A stretch of 47,992 bases of DNA from Thermoguttaceae bacterium (GCA_017447745.1 JAFSMW010000122.1:1-47992), one strand, 5' to 3'. Shown: positions 9,239 through 18,341, numbered from the stretch's first letter. Program-made: numbers and translations. The notes: generated by a model not told the origin, from the sequence alone.

Positions 9239-9275
9239 AAACTGGCGTTGAAATTGTAACAAAAAACGCCTTGAA

Positions 9276-9317
9276 ATTGGCTCGTCTGACGCATTTGTCA
9301 GATGAGCCAATATTTTA
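9276..9317. terminator. Bidirectional rho-independent terminator
   Basis: A 15-base stem (ATTGGCTCGTCTGAC at 9276-9290 pairing with 9297-9311, one G-T/A-type mismatch) has a short loop and a T-rich run on the plus side. It sits between the convergent ends of the threonine dehydratase and HD-Pnk genes. The minus side also has a T-run slightly further on, so it probably serves both. Confidence 0.8.
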
Positions 9318-9323
9318 TACGGG

Positions 9324-10484
9324 TTAATTCCACGCAATCCATTCGACTTTTTCCGCTTCACGGGACGATGGCATTTCCATCTTTTCAAGAAGATGTTCAA
9401 TCACGTTGACTGGAACGGCTTTTTCTCGATTCGCGTTACGCCGGAGCTGTTCCGTCCAATCAGTTTCCAGATAGACAATTTTCGCCGACGCGCCATATTG
9501 GGTTATCAAATCAACAATTGGTTTGCGAGTAAAGTTGGAAATGTTTGTTGCGTTCCAGACAAACGGCGTTTTCTGCCGCAAAAAGACTTTTGCTCTGTCG
9601 CGGGCTTCGTTGACAAACGCACCCTGATTGTCAGTCGGATCGCCGTTCAAATCTTCTCGAACGTCGTCGATGGAAACCGTCGGCAAACCTGAAAGAACTC
9701 TGTTACCGTATTCGTCCTTTCCCGTTCCCGGCAAGGCGGAAAGGACAATCACCTCTCCCCAGGTGGAATCGTATAAATTCACTCCCGGATAGTTCAGTTT
9801 ATCGTGAAAATATTTGAATCGGGAATATTCGTTTTCAAAGGGGTACGGATTATCCAGACAGTTGTTTTCCTCGGCGCAATCGACAAACATTGCGACCTTG
9901 TCAATTGATTCCTGAATGCTGTCTGCTATCCGCCCCCGCATATCCGCATCGACAAGAATCGACAGCAAGCGGTTGTTGAACTTCGGGACTTCCAATCCGT
10001 CAACCGAAGATCGAGCTACGATGTAAACAGGATCTTTTACGTCTGTAATGTGCGGCGGCGATGAGTGAAATCGAATAAGGGAGCATATTGTTTCGCGAAA
10101 CTGGATTTTGTCATTTGTCCCCGCCAGATCAAAATCGCGCCATAAAATATTTCTCGCCAGTTTGGCGCCAACGGGATTGTGATTTTTCGAATGCAGCTGA
10201 CCGTCGACGTCCAACGCAGTCGTTGACGGCTTTCCGACGTCATGCAGCAGCGCCGCCCAAAACAGAATTTCTCGCAATTCCTCCGTCTGACGCTGCCACG
10301 ATTCCAGTTCAATCAAAGCCTGACAAACCAGCTTAGTATGCGTCCAGACGTCGCCTTCGCCATGCCAGTACGGATTTTGCGGAGTCTGCGCCATTTTTTT
10401 GATTTCCGGCTGAAGGGAAGACGCTTCAATCGCTTGCCAGTCAATCTCCTGTCCGGGTTGAGGAATGGGAATGTTATTGTTCAT
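9324..10484 (-). CDS. HD-Pnk: HD phosphoesterase fused to 5'-OH polynucleotide kinase
   Basis: This is a two-domain RNA/DNA end-healing enzyme. The N-terminal HD domain has His49 (in WTHT), the HD pair in ALLHDVGKP (His81-Asp82) and a further His near 101. In the characterised Runella HD-Pnk this domain removes 2',3'-cyclic phosphate or 3'-phosphate. The C-terminal P-loop kinase domain has ALPGTGKDE (near residues 247-255), an 'SIDDVREDL' segment and 'WNATNISNFTRKPIVDLI', typical of the T4 Pnk-like AAA_33 family that phosphorylates 5'-OH ends. Its start overlaps the end of the RNA ligase gene by 11 bases, so the two are translationally coupled. Together they would heal and seal broken RNA. 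The domain calls come from motifs; activity is inferred from family knowledge. Confidence 0.8.
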   Translation of the reverse strand: MNNNIPIPQPGQEIDWQAIEASSLQPEIKKMAQTPQNPYWHGEGDVWTHTKLVCQALIELESWQRQTEELREILFWAALLHDVGKPSTTALDVDGQLHSKNHNPVGAKLARNILWRDFDLAGTNDKIQFRETICSLIRFHSSPPHITDVKDPVYIVARSSVDGLEVPKFNNRLLSILVDADMRGRIADSIQESIDKVAMFVDCAEENNCLDNPYPFENEYSRFKYFHDKLNYPGVNLYDSTWGEVIVLSALPGTGKDEYGNRVLSGLPTVSIDDVREDLNGDPTDNQGAFVNEARDRAKVFLRQKTPFVWNATNISNFTRKPIVDLITQYGASAKIVYLETDWTEQLRRNANREKAVPVNVIEHLLEKMEMPSSREAEKVEWIAWN

Positions 10485-11310
10485 ACTGTCCCTCGCATTT
10501 TGTAACAGACAGCGTTGGGGCGTAGATTTCCCCTAACGGAAAACGCAATTGATTCGGGACGATCGGGCGATCCAGCCAATGCGTCTGCGATTCCAAAATA
10601 GTTTGAAGAAACGACGGGCGAACAAATTTCAAACGGTCTGTAACCTGACCGTTTTCTTCAACTTTGATATATAACCCCTCCATCGTTGTGGAACGGTCGG
10701 TTTCCCCGCAAATCGTATAACTATCCAGATCGTTTTCGTTGCAGTAACGTTCCAGAGCGTCAAAATGGTTGTCTGTGATGTAAACCGAATGTCCGATAAG
10801 ATTCAAGAGTTCTTCTTTTTTCTGAAACGTCTTTCGACGAATCACGGGAACCGAAACGACCGGCAAGTCCGCCAGCATCTGATGACGGTTAGGCGTGTCG
10901 AGAAACGCCCCGGTTTCACGATCCAAAATGTCGAACTCCAGAAAATAATGCGGCAGATTGTCGTAAAAGATGGAATGTTTTGCGTACATCCATTCGCCGT
11001 ACATGATATATCGGGAACCGAGAACGTTGTAAAACGCCTGCTGATGAACGCTCGCCCATTGCTTGAGCAAATTGTAATGCCGCTCGCGATACCCGCCGGT
11101 CAGATAATGCCCGCGGCTTTGAAGGAGTAATTCCCCGTTGGCGTCAAACGAAATGGCGGAATTGGCGCCGTCGCACTTTTCTTCAACCGCCAGCGTCTTG
11201 CCAACAATTTCAGAAAACGCAACCTGAGACACGTCTTCGTCTCCGGGCTGCAACCGCGACCCTTCTAAATGCGGCGTTCGAGGATATTTGATAATTTTGA
11301 ATTCTGTCAT
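10474..11310 (-). CDS. ATP-dependent RNA ligase
   Basis: This is a nucleotidyltransferase-fold ligase that would seal 5'-phosphate and 3'-OH RNA ends through an AMP-lysine intermediate. Nucleotidyl motif I is KCDGAN, with the adenylated lysine at residue 45. Motif III-like 'YGEWMYAKHSI' lies near 110-120, motif IV is EGLYIK and motif V is RLKFVR near 230. At 278 aa it lacks a large C-terminal domain, so it is a compact Rnl-type enzyme rather than a DNA ligase. It lies nine bases after the methyltransferase gene and overlaps the HD-Pnk gene by 11 bases. In several bacteria ligases of this type are paired with HD-Pnk as a tRNA/RNA repair module, which supports the call. I cannot assign the exact Rnl subfamily. 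Confidence 0.8.
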   Translation of the reverse strand: MTEFKIIKYPRTPHLEGSRLQPGDEDVSQVAFSEIVGKTLAVEEKCDGANSAISFDANGELLLQSRGHYLTGGYRERHYNLLKQWASVHQQAFYNVLGSRYIMYGEWMYAKHSIFYDNLPHYFLEFDILDRETGAFLDTPNRHQMLADLPVVSVPVIRRKTFQKKEELLNLIGHSVYITDNHFDALERYCNENDLDSYTICGETDRSTTMEGLYIKVEENGQVTDRLKFVRPSFLQTILESQTHWLDRPIVPNQLRFPLGEIYAPTLSVTKCEGQYEQ

Positions 11311-11319
11311 GATATTTTC

Positions 11320-12066
11320 TTAAAGCGTTGCAAAAAGAATCCGATGGTTGTTGACCTCGTCAAATATTAGCCTTTTGCAGCCAGCGTCATTAAAAAGCGT
11401 TTGTAATATTTCTTTGGTAAGCAAATGAATGTGATCCGGATTGTCGTCCGGTTTGGATGGGACGGAAACAACAATAAACTTTCGGGCGATTCTAACGACG
11501 GATTTTACAGCAGACGCAACGTCGGGAATGTGTTCCAGAACCTCCAGCATGGATACGATATCGTACGACTTGTCTGGGACGTCGAGAGTGCAAATGTCGC
11601 CCTGAATTCCGGACAGCGTATCAATTCCCCCCTGCTGAACTGTTTTGTAAAGTTCGACGCGATAGTCCAGCATGTCGACTGCCGTAATGGGAACATACGG
11701 GAACGCATTGATAAACGGCCAAAGGAAAACGCCGCGTCCTGATCCGATATCCAAAACGGATTCCATTTGTACCGATTTGAGAAACCCCATGACGCCAACA
11801 ATTCGCCCTAAGTTGTCATGAGTGTTTTTGAATCGATACAGCTTCAGTTTGCTGTCAACCCCGATTCGAATAATCTCGTTTTGTTCTTCGTCCGACAGGT
11901 CGTCCAGATCAGGAGCGCTCAGGTCTTCCGGCAAAGCAAAAGAAACGCCGTTGAGATCAGCGTCGAGGGACGAAATCGCGCCGTTGTTCTGAACAGCATT
12001 GACAGCCAGTCCGCGAATATAGGCGGCTGTAATTCTTCGATAGTAATGGAACTCGGAATTGTTCAT
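11320..12066 (-). CDS. SAM-dependent methyltransferase in the RNA-repair cassette
   Basis: This is a class I Rossmann methyltransferase. Motif I is VLDIGSGRGVF (about residue 105), the acidic end of strand 2 is AVDML, and the motif IV region is 'YDIVSMLEVLEHIPD'. Further on 'DNPDHIHLLTKEIL' gives a DH-x-H pair. The E-x-x-E-H followed by a downstream His resembles the metal-binding set of the Hen1 3'-terminal ribose 2'-O-methyltransferase. Many UbiG-like enzymes share EVLEH, so this is only suggestive. The gene is nine bases upstream of an RNA ligase, which makes an RNA substrate reasonable. Two adjacent ATGs (12069, 12066) are possible starts, plus one at 12090; MNNSEFHYY was preferred. No Shine-Dalgarno is seen. 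The fold is sure; the Hen1-like role is a hypothesis. Confidence 0.65.
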   Translation of the reverse strand: MNNSEFHYYRRITAAYIRGLAVNAVQNNGAISSLDADLNGVSFALPEDLSAPDLDDLSDEEQNEIIRIGVDSKLKLYRFKNTHDNLGRIVGVMGFLKSVQMESVLDIGSGRGVFLWPFINAFPYVPITAVDMLDYRVELYKTVQQGGIDTLSGIQGDICTLDVPDKSYDIVSMLEVLEHIPDVASAVKSVVRIARKFIVVSVPSKPDDNPDHIHLLTKEILQTLFNDAGCKRLIFDEVNNHRILFATL

Positions 12067-12079
12067 CATAATGCTATCT

Positions 12080-12107
12080 ATTATATACAAATTATTTTGC
12101 GTTGCAA
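12080..12107 (-). promoter_or_regulatory. Possible internal promoter for the RNA-repair genes
   Basis: Reading the minus strand, TTGCAA (12107-12102) and a perfect TATAAT (12085-12080) are separated by 16 bases. They overlap the last codons of the upstream GTPase gene. Transcription would begin only a few bases before the methyltransferase ATG, giving a nearly leaderless message. This would let the three repair genes be expressed apart from the conflict-system operon. Inferred from sequence only. Confidence 0.35.
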
Positions 12108-13885
12108 GTCATCCAAAGGACAGAATTCAGGACGGAGTCGGAATTATTGTCGGAACCATCGAGAACGCTGACGGCAAAAAAAGCGTACTTCTTAAATCGC
12201 GTTTTAATGACATTGACGAAATTGTACATCCCGATATTTACAAGATAGTTTTCTACCAGCCTGGATTGTTCTGCCCATTGTTTTGAGGATTGAAAATGAC
12301 GTTTTTTAACGCCAATTCTTTCGCTCAGACCATTGATGTCGCATTTTGTTACAATAATGCAGATTGGAATGTTAAAACCGCCGCGAAACGATCTCGTATA
12401 AATGTGATCCAGTTTGCTGCAAAGCCTGCCAATGACAACGTTGGCGTCGTGCCTGGAATAATGGTATGTTTGAGGAGGCGTAAAGTTATTTCCTTTGAAG
12501 GCGTCCAAGACGCATCTTTCCGCCCACGGATCAATAACCAAAAATACTCCGTTTGCCATGTTGAAGTATGGTTCAGCTACGCCTGCCTGAAGAGAATATG
12601 ACGTATCGCCGCCGGTGTCGTAAAAGTACGCCAGAAAAGAATGAAAACGCTTTTTACAGTGCATTACGTATGCTTCTGGATGTAAAAGCCTTGTTGTGGA
12701 AGGACAAAATCTTTGTTCGTTTATGCTATCGGCTAAATTCTTAACTGTATTTTTTTGCTCTTCAATTAAAAAATGGACGCGTTCCGATGAAAGAGAACTC
12801 CAATGAATCAACATTTGTACAAGAAGCGAGGTCTTTCCGCTTTTGGCTGCCCCTTCAACAATAAATACAGAGGAAGGAACTTTTCCAAAGTTGAAATATT
12901 TCCACGTATTATGACACTTTGGACATGCTGTAGAATATTTATCTCGCCCAGTCAGACAGGACGAACTGACGTTACTGTTGCAGCTTGGACATCTCTTATA
13001 GAAAATGCCGTCAAAAGAGGGTCTCAGATTTGTTAATAATTCTCCGCAATGCGGACAATGATAAACCGATGAATAGCCAATATGACCACAGTCCTGATTT
13101 GGACAGATATGTCTGATTTTCCGTTTACTAAAAAGCCAGTCAACTATTATCATAATTCCAAGCAGAAACGCTCGTAGAATAAAACAAGAACCTGCAACGA
13201 CAAGTCTGTAAAGTACCGTAATTCCAAGAAAAACAGCGTGCAAAAGCGTACGAGCGCCGGCAAAAAGAATCCTGAAAATTCGATACGACAATGTCGAGGC
13301 GTATATGAAAAATGTCGGTAAAACTGTTACAGCAACAGGCGTCCAGGAATAAAGGTAAACTTTATACTCCAAAAAGACGTTAATTACCGAACGGCATGAG
13401 CTATTGGCGTATGACCTTATAATCATGCCATAATCTTCGTCGCTATGGTAAAAGTCAATGCTGTAAAAAACGAACATTAGCGCCAGGCAAATTAACCAGA
13501 ATGAAACAATAAATATCACTATTCGTCTTAGAGTCGGATGTTCGGAAATTAAATAGCGAAGCAATCCATAGGCGCCTTGGAATAAACCTATAAATAGTTT
13601 TAAAAATAAGAAAAGTATAAAGGGACCTATAATAACGGCGCAGCAGCCCAATTGATTATCACAATAATTACTTAAGGCTATTAGTGGTTTGAAAATGATG
13701 TAAAATGGTCCGAAAGCGACGTAAAAAACAAAAGGGCCGATATAATCTACAACAAGGCTTAAAAGCGTTAGCAAAGCATACAACGCAACAGCGATGCATG
13801 GCAACGCTAAACAAAGAACAACTGAAACAGCCAAAGCGTATCCAATTGTTTTAACAGAAAACGTATATTTATATTGTGAATCCAT
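12092..13885 (-). CDS. Membrane zinc-ribbon GTPase (double-GTPase-like), copy B
   Basis: This is a large membrane-anchored P-loop protein. Residues 1-250 hold several hydrophobic segments (about 15-65, 85-105, 122-142, 183-200, 215-250). A cysteine cluster with repeated CPxxxCG and CPxC motifs (about 261-324) looks like two or three zinc ribbons. The GTPase-like domain follows: Walker A EGAAKSGKTS (345-353), a DTGG switch II (in FLAYFYDTGG, near 420) and a TKCD base-specificity motif near 515. The segment 'ANGVFLVIDPW' is conserved with its neighbour. These features match TRAFAC-type 'double-GTPase' proteins predicted in NTP-dependent conflict systems. It is clearly a paralogue of the gene just upstream, differing mostly in the membrane part. 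Binding to GTP rather than ATP is inferred from TKCD. Confidence 0.6.
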   Translation of the reverse strand: MDSQYKYTFSVKTIGYALAVSVVLCLALPCIAVALYALLTLLSLVVDYIGPFVFYVAFGPFYIIFKPLIALSNYCDNQLGCCAVIIGPFILFLFLKLFIGLFQGAYGLLRYLISEHPTLRRIVIFIVSFWLICLALMFVFYSIDFYHSDEDYGMIIRSYANSSCRSVINVFLEYKVYLYSWTPVAVTVLPTFFIYASTLSYRIFRILFAGARTLLHAVFLGITVLYRLVVAGSCFILRAFLLGIMIIVDWLFSKRKIRHICPNQDCGHIGYSSVYHCPHCGELLTNLRPSFDGIFYKRCPSCNSNVSSSCLTGRDKYSTACPKCHNTWKYFNFGKVPSSVFIVEGAAKSGKTSLLVQMLIHWSSLSSERVHFLIEEQKNTVKNLADSINEQRFCPSTTRLLHPEAYVMHCKKRFHSFLAYFYDTGGDTSYSLQAGVAEPYFNMANGVFLVIDPWAERCVLDAFKGNNFTPPQTYHYSRHDANVVIGRLCSKLDHIYTRSFRGGFNIPICIIVTKCDINGLSERIGVKKRHFQSSKQWAEQSRLVENYLVNIGMYNFVNVIKTRFKKYAFFAVSVLDGSDNNSDSVLNSVLWMTCNAK

Positions 13886-13964
13886 GATTCAGGATTGGGA
13901 GCGCTAATAATTGAACGTCTGGATTGCTGGAGTATTTATAATGGGCTTGATTAACCGTTTCCAT

Positions 13965-15491
13965 CTAGTGGGCGTTGCATAACATCCACAGCAGCGGATT
14001 AAGGACGGCTTTTGGGTTATGGGTTGAATCGTCAAGAACGCTGACGGCAAAAAAAGCTTTCCTTTTAAATCTAGTATTAATAACATTGACGAAATTGTAC
14101 ATTCCGTTTTGTATCAGATACTCCTCAACCAGTTTTGATTGTTTTTCCCAATTTTTAGAGGATTGTGTAAACTGACTGTTTACGCCCATGGCGTTGTCCA
14201 GCCCGTTGATGTCGCACTTGGTAACAACAACGCAAACCGGAATGTCAAATCCGTTATTGGACGGGTCGTCGTATAAATGTTCCAATTTATTACAAAGAAT
14301 GCCAACGACGGCATTGGCATCCTGCGTTGCATACTGATAGTCCGAAGGAGGCGATTGTCTGTTATTGTCCGCCATTGTTAATGATCCTTTTTCAGTCCAT
14401 GGATCAATAACCAAAAAGACGCCGTTTGCCAAATTGAAATATGGTTCTACCATGCCAGCGTCAAGGGTGTTGGCAGCAACGCCGCCGGTGTCGTAAAAGT
14501 ACGCCAGAAACTTTCCAAATGATTTTTTACTAAGCATGACGTATGCCTCTGGACGCTGCTGTCGCAACGTTTGAGGACAGAAATGTCCATTGCTGATTTC
14601 ATTTGCCTGAAAAAGAATCTGGCTTTCCTGTTCACTGTTGCAGAAATGAGATCTAAAAAGCTTGTTCCATAAATACAGGGTTTGAAACAGAAAAGACGTC
14701 TTACCGCTTTTAGAAGCCCCTTCAACGATAAATACCGACTCTGGAACGTCGCCGAACCCTTCGTAATTGAGCGATCGCTGACAATTGGGACACGTTTTGG
14801 AATACCTGTTTCTTCCCGTTAGCCATGACGTCATTACATAGTTGTTGCATTGAGGACACTCCATAGCGAAAATACCGAATCGGGAAGGATGGAGATTGGT
14901 CAGCGTTCCTCCGCAATGAGGACATTCATAAACGAGAGACGAACTGACGTTGCCGCAGTTTTCGTGAGGACATATAAACCGAATTAGTCCCCAGTGAGGG
15001 CGCCAGTCCAGGAGTTTCATCAGCCAAAGCGTCAACAGGCTGACAATTCCGAATGCAATCATTAAGAGTATTGGAATCCACGACCAGTAGACAATTCCGC
15101 AGTCGCTGAATAATGTCATGAGATAGTCCCACGTTATGGATGCTGATTCAAATAACGCTTCGGACGCTGTTAAAAGAGGCGTATATGTAAAATATGTAAC
15201 AATTCCTGCTGCTATAATTCCCGGTATTATAAGATTTTGAATTTCGACGTCATAATTGCCGTGCTCCTCACTGTAACCGATTATAAATGCAACAGCCGCA
15301 ACAGCAACGATTATTCCCAAACTCCAACTCAAAAAACCGGTTATTATGCCCAGCAACCATAATATCGCATAAACAATGCACGCCACTAAAGGGATAATGA
15401 TAAACAAACCCACGGACAACGCCAGCATAATTGTATACGGACGTAATCGAAAGGGGAGGATCGGACGTTGAATGCCAGGGTTTGTACTCAT
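13965..15491 (-). CDS. Membrane zinc-ribbon GTPase (double-GTPase-like), copy A
   Basis: The domain order matches the downstream paralogue. Hydrophobic segments occupy about residues 20-75, 85-103 and 135-160. Zinc ribbons cover 174-237 (CPHENCG, CPHCG, CPQC, CPNC). Walker A GASKSGKTS lies at 258-266, switch II DTGG at 334-337 and TKCD at 424-427. The region from the zinc ribbons to the C-terminus is closely similar to copy B, down to the last residues (LWM-x-CNA). The pair may therefore be a tandem duplication in which the membrane part diverged. The likely role is a membrane-bound GTP-dependent switch that receives a signal within the gene cluster. It starts 26 bases after the GAP1-like gene, in the same operon. 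Family assignment rests on motifs and context. Confidence 0.62.
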   Translation of the reverse strand: MSTNPGIQRPILPFRLRPYTIMLALSVGLFIIIPLVACIVYAILWLLGIITGFLSWSLGIIVAVAAVAFIIGYSEEHGNYDVEIQNLIIPGIIAAGIVTYFTYTPLLTASEALFESASITWDYLMTLFSDCGIVYWSWIPILLMIAFGIVSLLTLWLMKLLDWRPHWGLIRFICPHENCGNVSSSLVYECPHCGGTLTNLHPSRFGIFAMECPQCNNYVMTSWLTGRNRYSKTCPNCQRSLNYEGFGDVPESVFIVEGASKSGKTSFLFQTLYLWNKLFRSHFCNSEQESQILFQANEISNGHFCPQTLRQQRPEAYVMLSKKSFGKFLAYFYDTGGVAANTLDAGMVEPYFNLANGVFLVIDPWTEKGSLTMADNNRQSPPSDYQYATQDANAVVGILCNKLEHLYDDPSNNGFDIPVCVVVTKCDINGLDNAMGVNSQFTQSSKNWEKQSKLVEEYLIQNGMYNFVNVINTRFKRKAFFAVSVLDDSTHNPKAVLNPLLWMLCNAH

Positions 15492-15517
15492 GGGTTATTG
15501 CAAAAACGACAGCGTTT

Positions 15518-16825
15518 TTATCCAAAGAGCGCCTTTTTGAAAAATTCAATTATTCTTTGGAATAACGACAAACTCTCTTCCTCTTGCGGCTCTTCCTGGA
15601 TTGACAACGCTGATATTAATAATTGAGCATACTCGCTGTTATTGCGAATCTGTTCAATGGAATTCTCTGAAATTAGCCTGTTGAGCATTTGATCCTGAAG
15701 TTCCGGATTCACGAACTGATAAAAATTGAGCTGGTCATCCAGAGAAAAATGAAAGCTGTTCATCAATGTTTCTATAGCGCGATTTCTCAATTCGGGAATT
15801 CTGATCGCCATGTCAATGTCTTGACAAGAGATGCGATCTGGTTGATTGAGAAACTTCCAGTATATCTGCAATGAAGCCCCGGAACTTTTCACGTCGGCAG
15901 GGAGAGTCCTGTAGAAATTGTCTAGCGTATCGAACGAATTGTTAAGACAAATTTCGAGGATGTCTTCTGCTAAGGCGTTGTCTGGAAGTTCAGAAGATGG
16001 AAAGTGCGGATTTTCTGAATAGAACAGAATGTTTTGTCTTTGTGGCAACTCCTTGAAAACGATTTCATCCTGCGAGTCCGGGTTTTCAGGAAGAAGAAAG
16101 TTGACAACGTTGAACGAAAAAGACAAAGATGGCTTTTCATGCGTTGAAAACGCGATGTTTATCCACATGGACGATGGAAGACATCTGGTTGCTCCCCATA
16201 GGCAAAAAACCATATCTTCTGGAAGACCCGTCAGGACAATTTTTCTGCTTGAATCCATTGACAACAGGCTTTTGATCAGAAAGAGAAACTTTTTTTGACG
16301 TTCCGGAGACGAACGAAGGAATTGAACAAAAGTTTCCTGATTGACAACCCCCATCTGAACGTCTTTTTCGTTGATTAATGGCATTTCTGACGACATGTCG
16401 TCGCTGTCGCATGTAATCCAAAAAGGACTTCCCCACATCTCCAGAGCGGTGCGAACGGTCCAGGATTTGGGAAGAGGATAAATTAAATGAGAAAAGTAAT
16501 TGCCATCCCGGTTTGTTTCCTTATCAGGCAAAGCGGAAACGGAGTGCGCCAGAAAATGATGGCTGAAATCTTCCGTTACATTGATTGTACCGAATACAAG
16601 TTTAGCAAGCGGGTCATTTGTTAATATAAAGGAATGCGTTAGCAAATTCTCTGCAAATTCTGCTTTGGAAAAGTTGGAATACTGTGGAAAACCGCAGAAT
16701 TTCTTGTAAACCAACAGTTCCGATTCTGAAACTTCTTTTACAGCGGCGCGCGCTCGGTCGCCGCCAGAACCAGACAGACTCTTACCGAGTCCGGAACAGC
16801 AGAATGTAAAACAGGCTTGTTTCAT
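15518..16825 (-). CDS. GAP1-like GTPase-associated protein
   Basis: This protein is soluble, with no membrane segment. The start MKQACFTFCCSGLGKSLSGSGGDRARAAV and the later NRDGNYFSHLIYPLP resemble the N-terminal region of GTPase-associated protein 1 (GAP1), which accompanies double-GTPases in predicted conflict systems. A middle part (about residues 170-290) and an all-helical C-terminal half fit the usual GAP1 N-M-C layout, although I cannot verify the domain borders. The ATG at 16825 is used because the conserved FTFCCSG start follows at once; an upstream in-frame ATG would add 19 residues without family character. Flanking on both sides by P-loop GTPases supports a job as partner or regulator of them. 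The resemblance is by eye, so confidence is moderate. Confidence 0.5.
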   Translation of the reverse strand: MKQACFTFCCSGLGKSLSGSGGDRARAAVKEVSESELLVYKKFCGFPQYSNFSKAEFAENLLTHSFILTNDPLAKLVFGTINVTEDFSHHFLAHSVSALPDKETNRDGNYFSHLIYPLPKSWTVRTALEMWGSPFWITCDSDDMSSEMPLINEKDVQMGVVNQETFVQFLRSSPERQKKFLFLIKSLLSMDSSRKIVLTGLPEDMVFCLWGATRCLPSSMWINIAFSTHEKPSLSFSFNVVNFLLPENPDSQDEIVFKELPQRQNILFYSENPHFPSSELPDNALAEDILEICLNNSFDTLDNFYRTLPADVKSSGASLQIYWKFLNQPDRISCQDIDMAIRIPELRNRAIETLMNSFHFSLDDQLNFYQFVNPELQDQMLNRLISENSIEQIRNNSEYAQLLISALSIQEEPQEEESLSLFQRIIEFFKKALFG

Positions 16826-16973
16826 GGCAATTATTATCTTGTTAGTATCGATTTGTATGGCGTGAGGCAGGGAACGCCCCATCGCGCTATATTATTTGTA
16901 ACGATTAATTATGATAAATGATTTTCGAAACCGAAACAGGTGAAATCATTTAACGATTTGTTCTTTGATTATA

Positions 16974-18248
16974 TTATGACCTGCTGTTTCCCCGTTTTGA
17001 GCGACCTTTCATCTCTTCTTCTGTTTGAAGGTATCCAAGCCGATTCAAAATCCAAAGCAGTGAGTCTGCAATGTTGATTGGGTCAATGGACGTTAATGAC
17101 GAGTCCTCGCGCGGCGAACGACCGAGTGCGGACATGCCAAAGTATTGACAGGTTTGAAAATTCCCCTCTGCAACAGAAGTTATGGCATTAATGCCTTTAT
17201 GGGTAATGTAACTTCGAATGGCGTCCGAAGTCTTTTTAGCGGCAAGTTCGTCAAAACCGTTGCTGTGAACATGGTCTTCAAAAACGCATGGATCCAGACC
17301 GGGAGCGTTTCGGAGCAGGTCGAATTTCGAGATCGTTACAGCCAGCGGGACCTTGATTTTTTGATTGGGGGACAATTGGGAGTGCTTTTCAATGGTTCGC
17401 CGAAGGATGGCCATAGCGTCAAACGGTTTTTGATTTGACGTTATGTTTGTATTCATTCTGATATCTTTGCGAATTTCCGAATAGGAAAGAGGATCAATCA
17501 GAGCGATGATTCCTGCTGCATGAGAAAGATAACGACCGTGTATCGCCTGAATGTCCGGCGATTTAAGATCTTCCCCAGCGGCGTCGAAAAGAACCAGGTC
17601 GATCGGTCGATGGGTTGCAAACGGGTGCAAAAGCCGCTGTTTGAAGCTAAAGCGCGTCAGATTGAGACGGTAAATAAGAGGAATGCGGATGTCGATATTG
17701 GATTCGGCAGAAAGAGTTGCCTTAACGGCTTTGGGGTTGTCTCCAAACAAGTCGTCTCCGTATCTTTCGTCATACAGTTCGTCGGAATAAATTGTTTGCA
17801 AAGAACGCGTTGAAAACGTTTCTTGAGTTGTCAGATTGAGTCCGACTTCCTCGGAATAGCGGTTTCTCAGAGCGTCAATCAGCACCCCGAAAAAGTTGCT
17901 TTTCCCAGACGAACGGTAACCAGTAACAGCAATGATGTTGCTTCTCAATTTGTTATTGGCAAGCTGAACGGGCAGCTCCATGTGACAATGCGGACAGATT
18001 CTGTGCTTGACTTCATTGTCGTCTGTTAGAGAAGGATACCAAAACCAGCGAAGGGCTTTGTTAAAAAATCCGGTGGGCTGTTCAACCGGAGCCATGGGAA
18101 CGTCGCTTTCTTTGCTGAGAAATCTCTGGACAACGGGATCGTTTACTCGCACCGAGGAAGAAATGACGCGTAATGGAGCCTGCCCGAGATGGAATTCCCG
18201 GAAGCAAAACGGACATAAAACTTTTGAAAGTGGATGGGTAAGCGGCAT
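16974..18248 (-). CDS. Soluble zinc-ribbon P-loop GTPase (double-GTPase 2-like)
   Basis: This is a third P-loop GTPase in the cluster, without membrane helices. From the chosen start (18248, MPLTHPLSKVLCPFCF) there is a split CxxC zinc ribbon: CPFC near residue 12 and CPHC near residue 85. Walker A is TGYRSSGKSN (about residues 109-118), then switch II DAAGED near 225 and a TISKFD base-specificity motif near 310. 'GIIALIDPLSY' parallels 'GVFLVIDPW' in the membrane paralogues. A start 18 codons upstream at a TTG is possible; neither has a good ribosome site. By analogy with double-GTPase 2 proteins it should act with the GAP1-like protein encoded next. The effector it would control is not evident. 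Confidence 0.6.
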   Translation of the reverse strand: MPLTHPLSKVLCPFCFREFHLGQAPLRVISSSVRVNDPVVQRFLSKESDVPMAPVEQPTGFFNKALRWFWYPSLTDDNEVKHRICPHCHMELPVQLANNKLRSNIIAVTGYRSSGKSNFFGVLIDALRNRYSEEVGLNLTTQETFSTRSLQTIYSDELYDERYGDDLFGDNPKAVKATLSAESNIDIRIPLIYRLNLTRFSFKQRLLHPFATHRPIDLVLFDAAGEDLKSPDIQAIHGRYLSHAAGIIALIDPLSYSEIRKDIRMNTNITSNQKPFDAMAILRRTIEKHSQLSPNQKIKVPLAVTISKFDLLRNAPGLDPCVFEDHVHSNGFDELAAKKTSDAIRSYITHKGINAITSVAEGNFQTCQYFGMSALGRSPREDSSLTSIDPINIADSLLWILNRLGYLQTEEEMKGRSKRGNSRS

Positions 18249-18341
18249 TGGATTAATTAAGGGTATTAAAGGTTTGACTGTAAAATGGACTGCGATTTTC
18301 AAATGGTTAAAAGTTTGCGTGCAAGCTTTTCTGCGACGCGA

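Noticed and set aside
11320..12066. Firm naming of the methyltransferase as hen1
   Set aside because: E-x-x-E-H is shared by many class I methyltransferases, and the N-terminal half of bacterial Hen1 is absent; kept as a hypothesis only.
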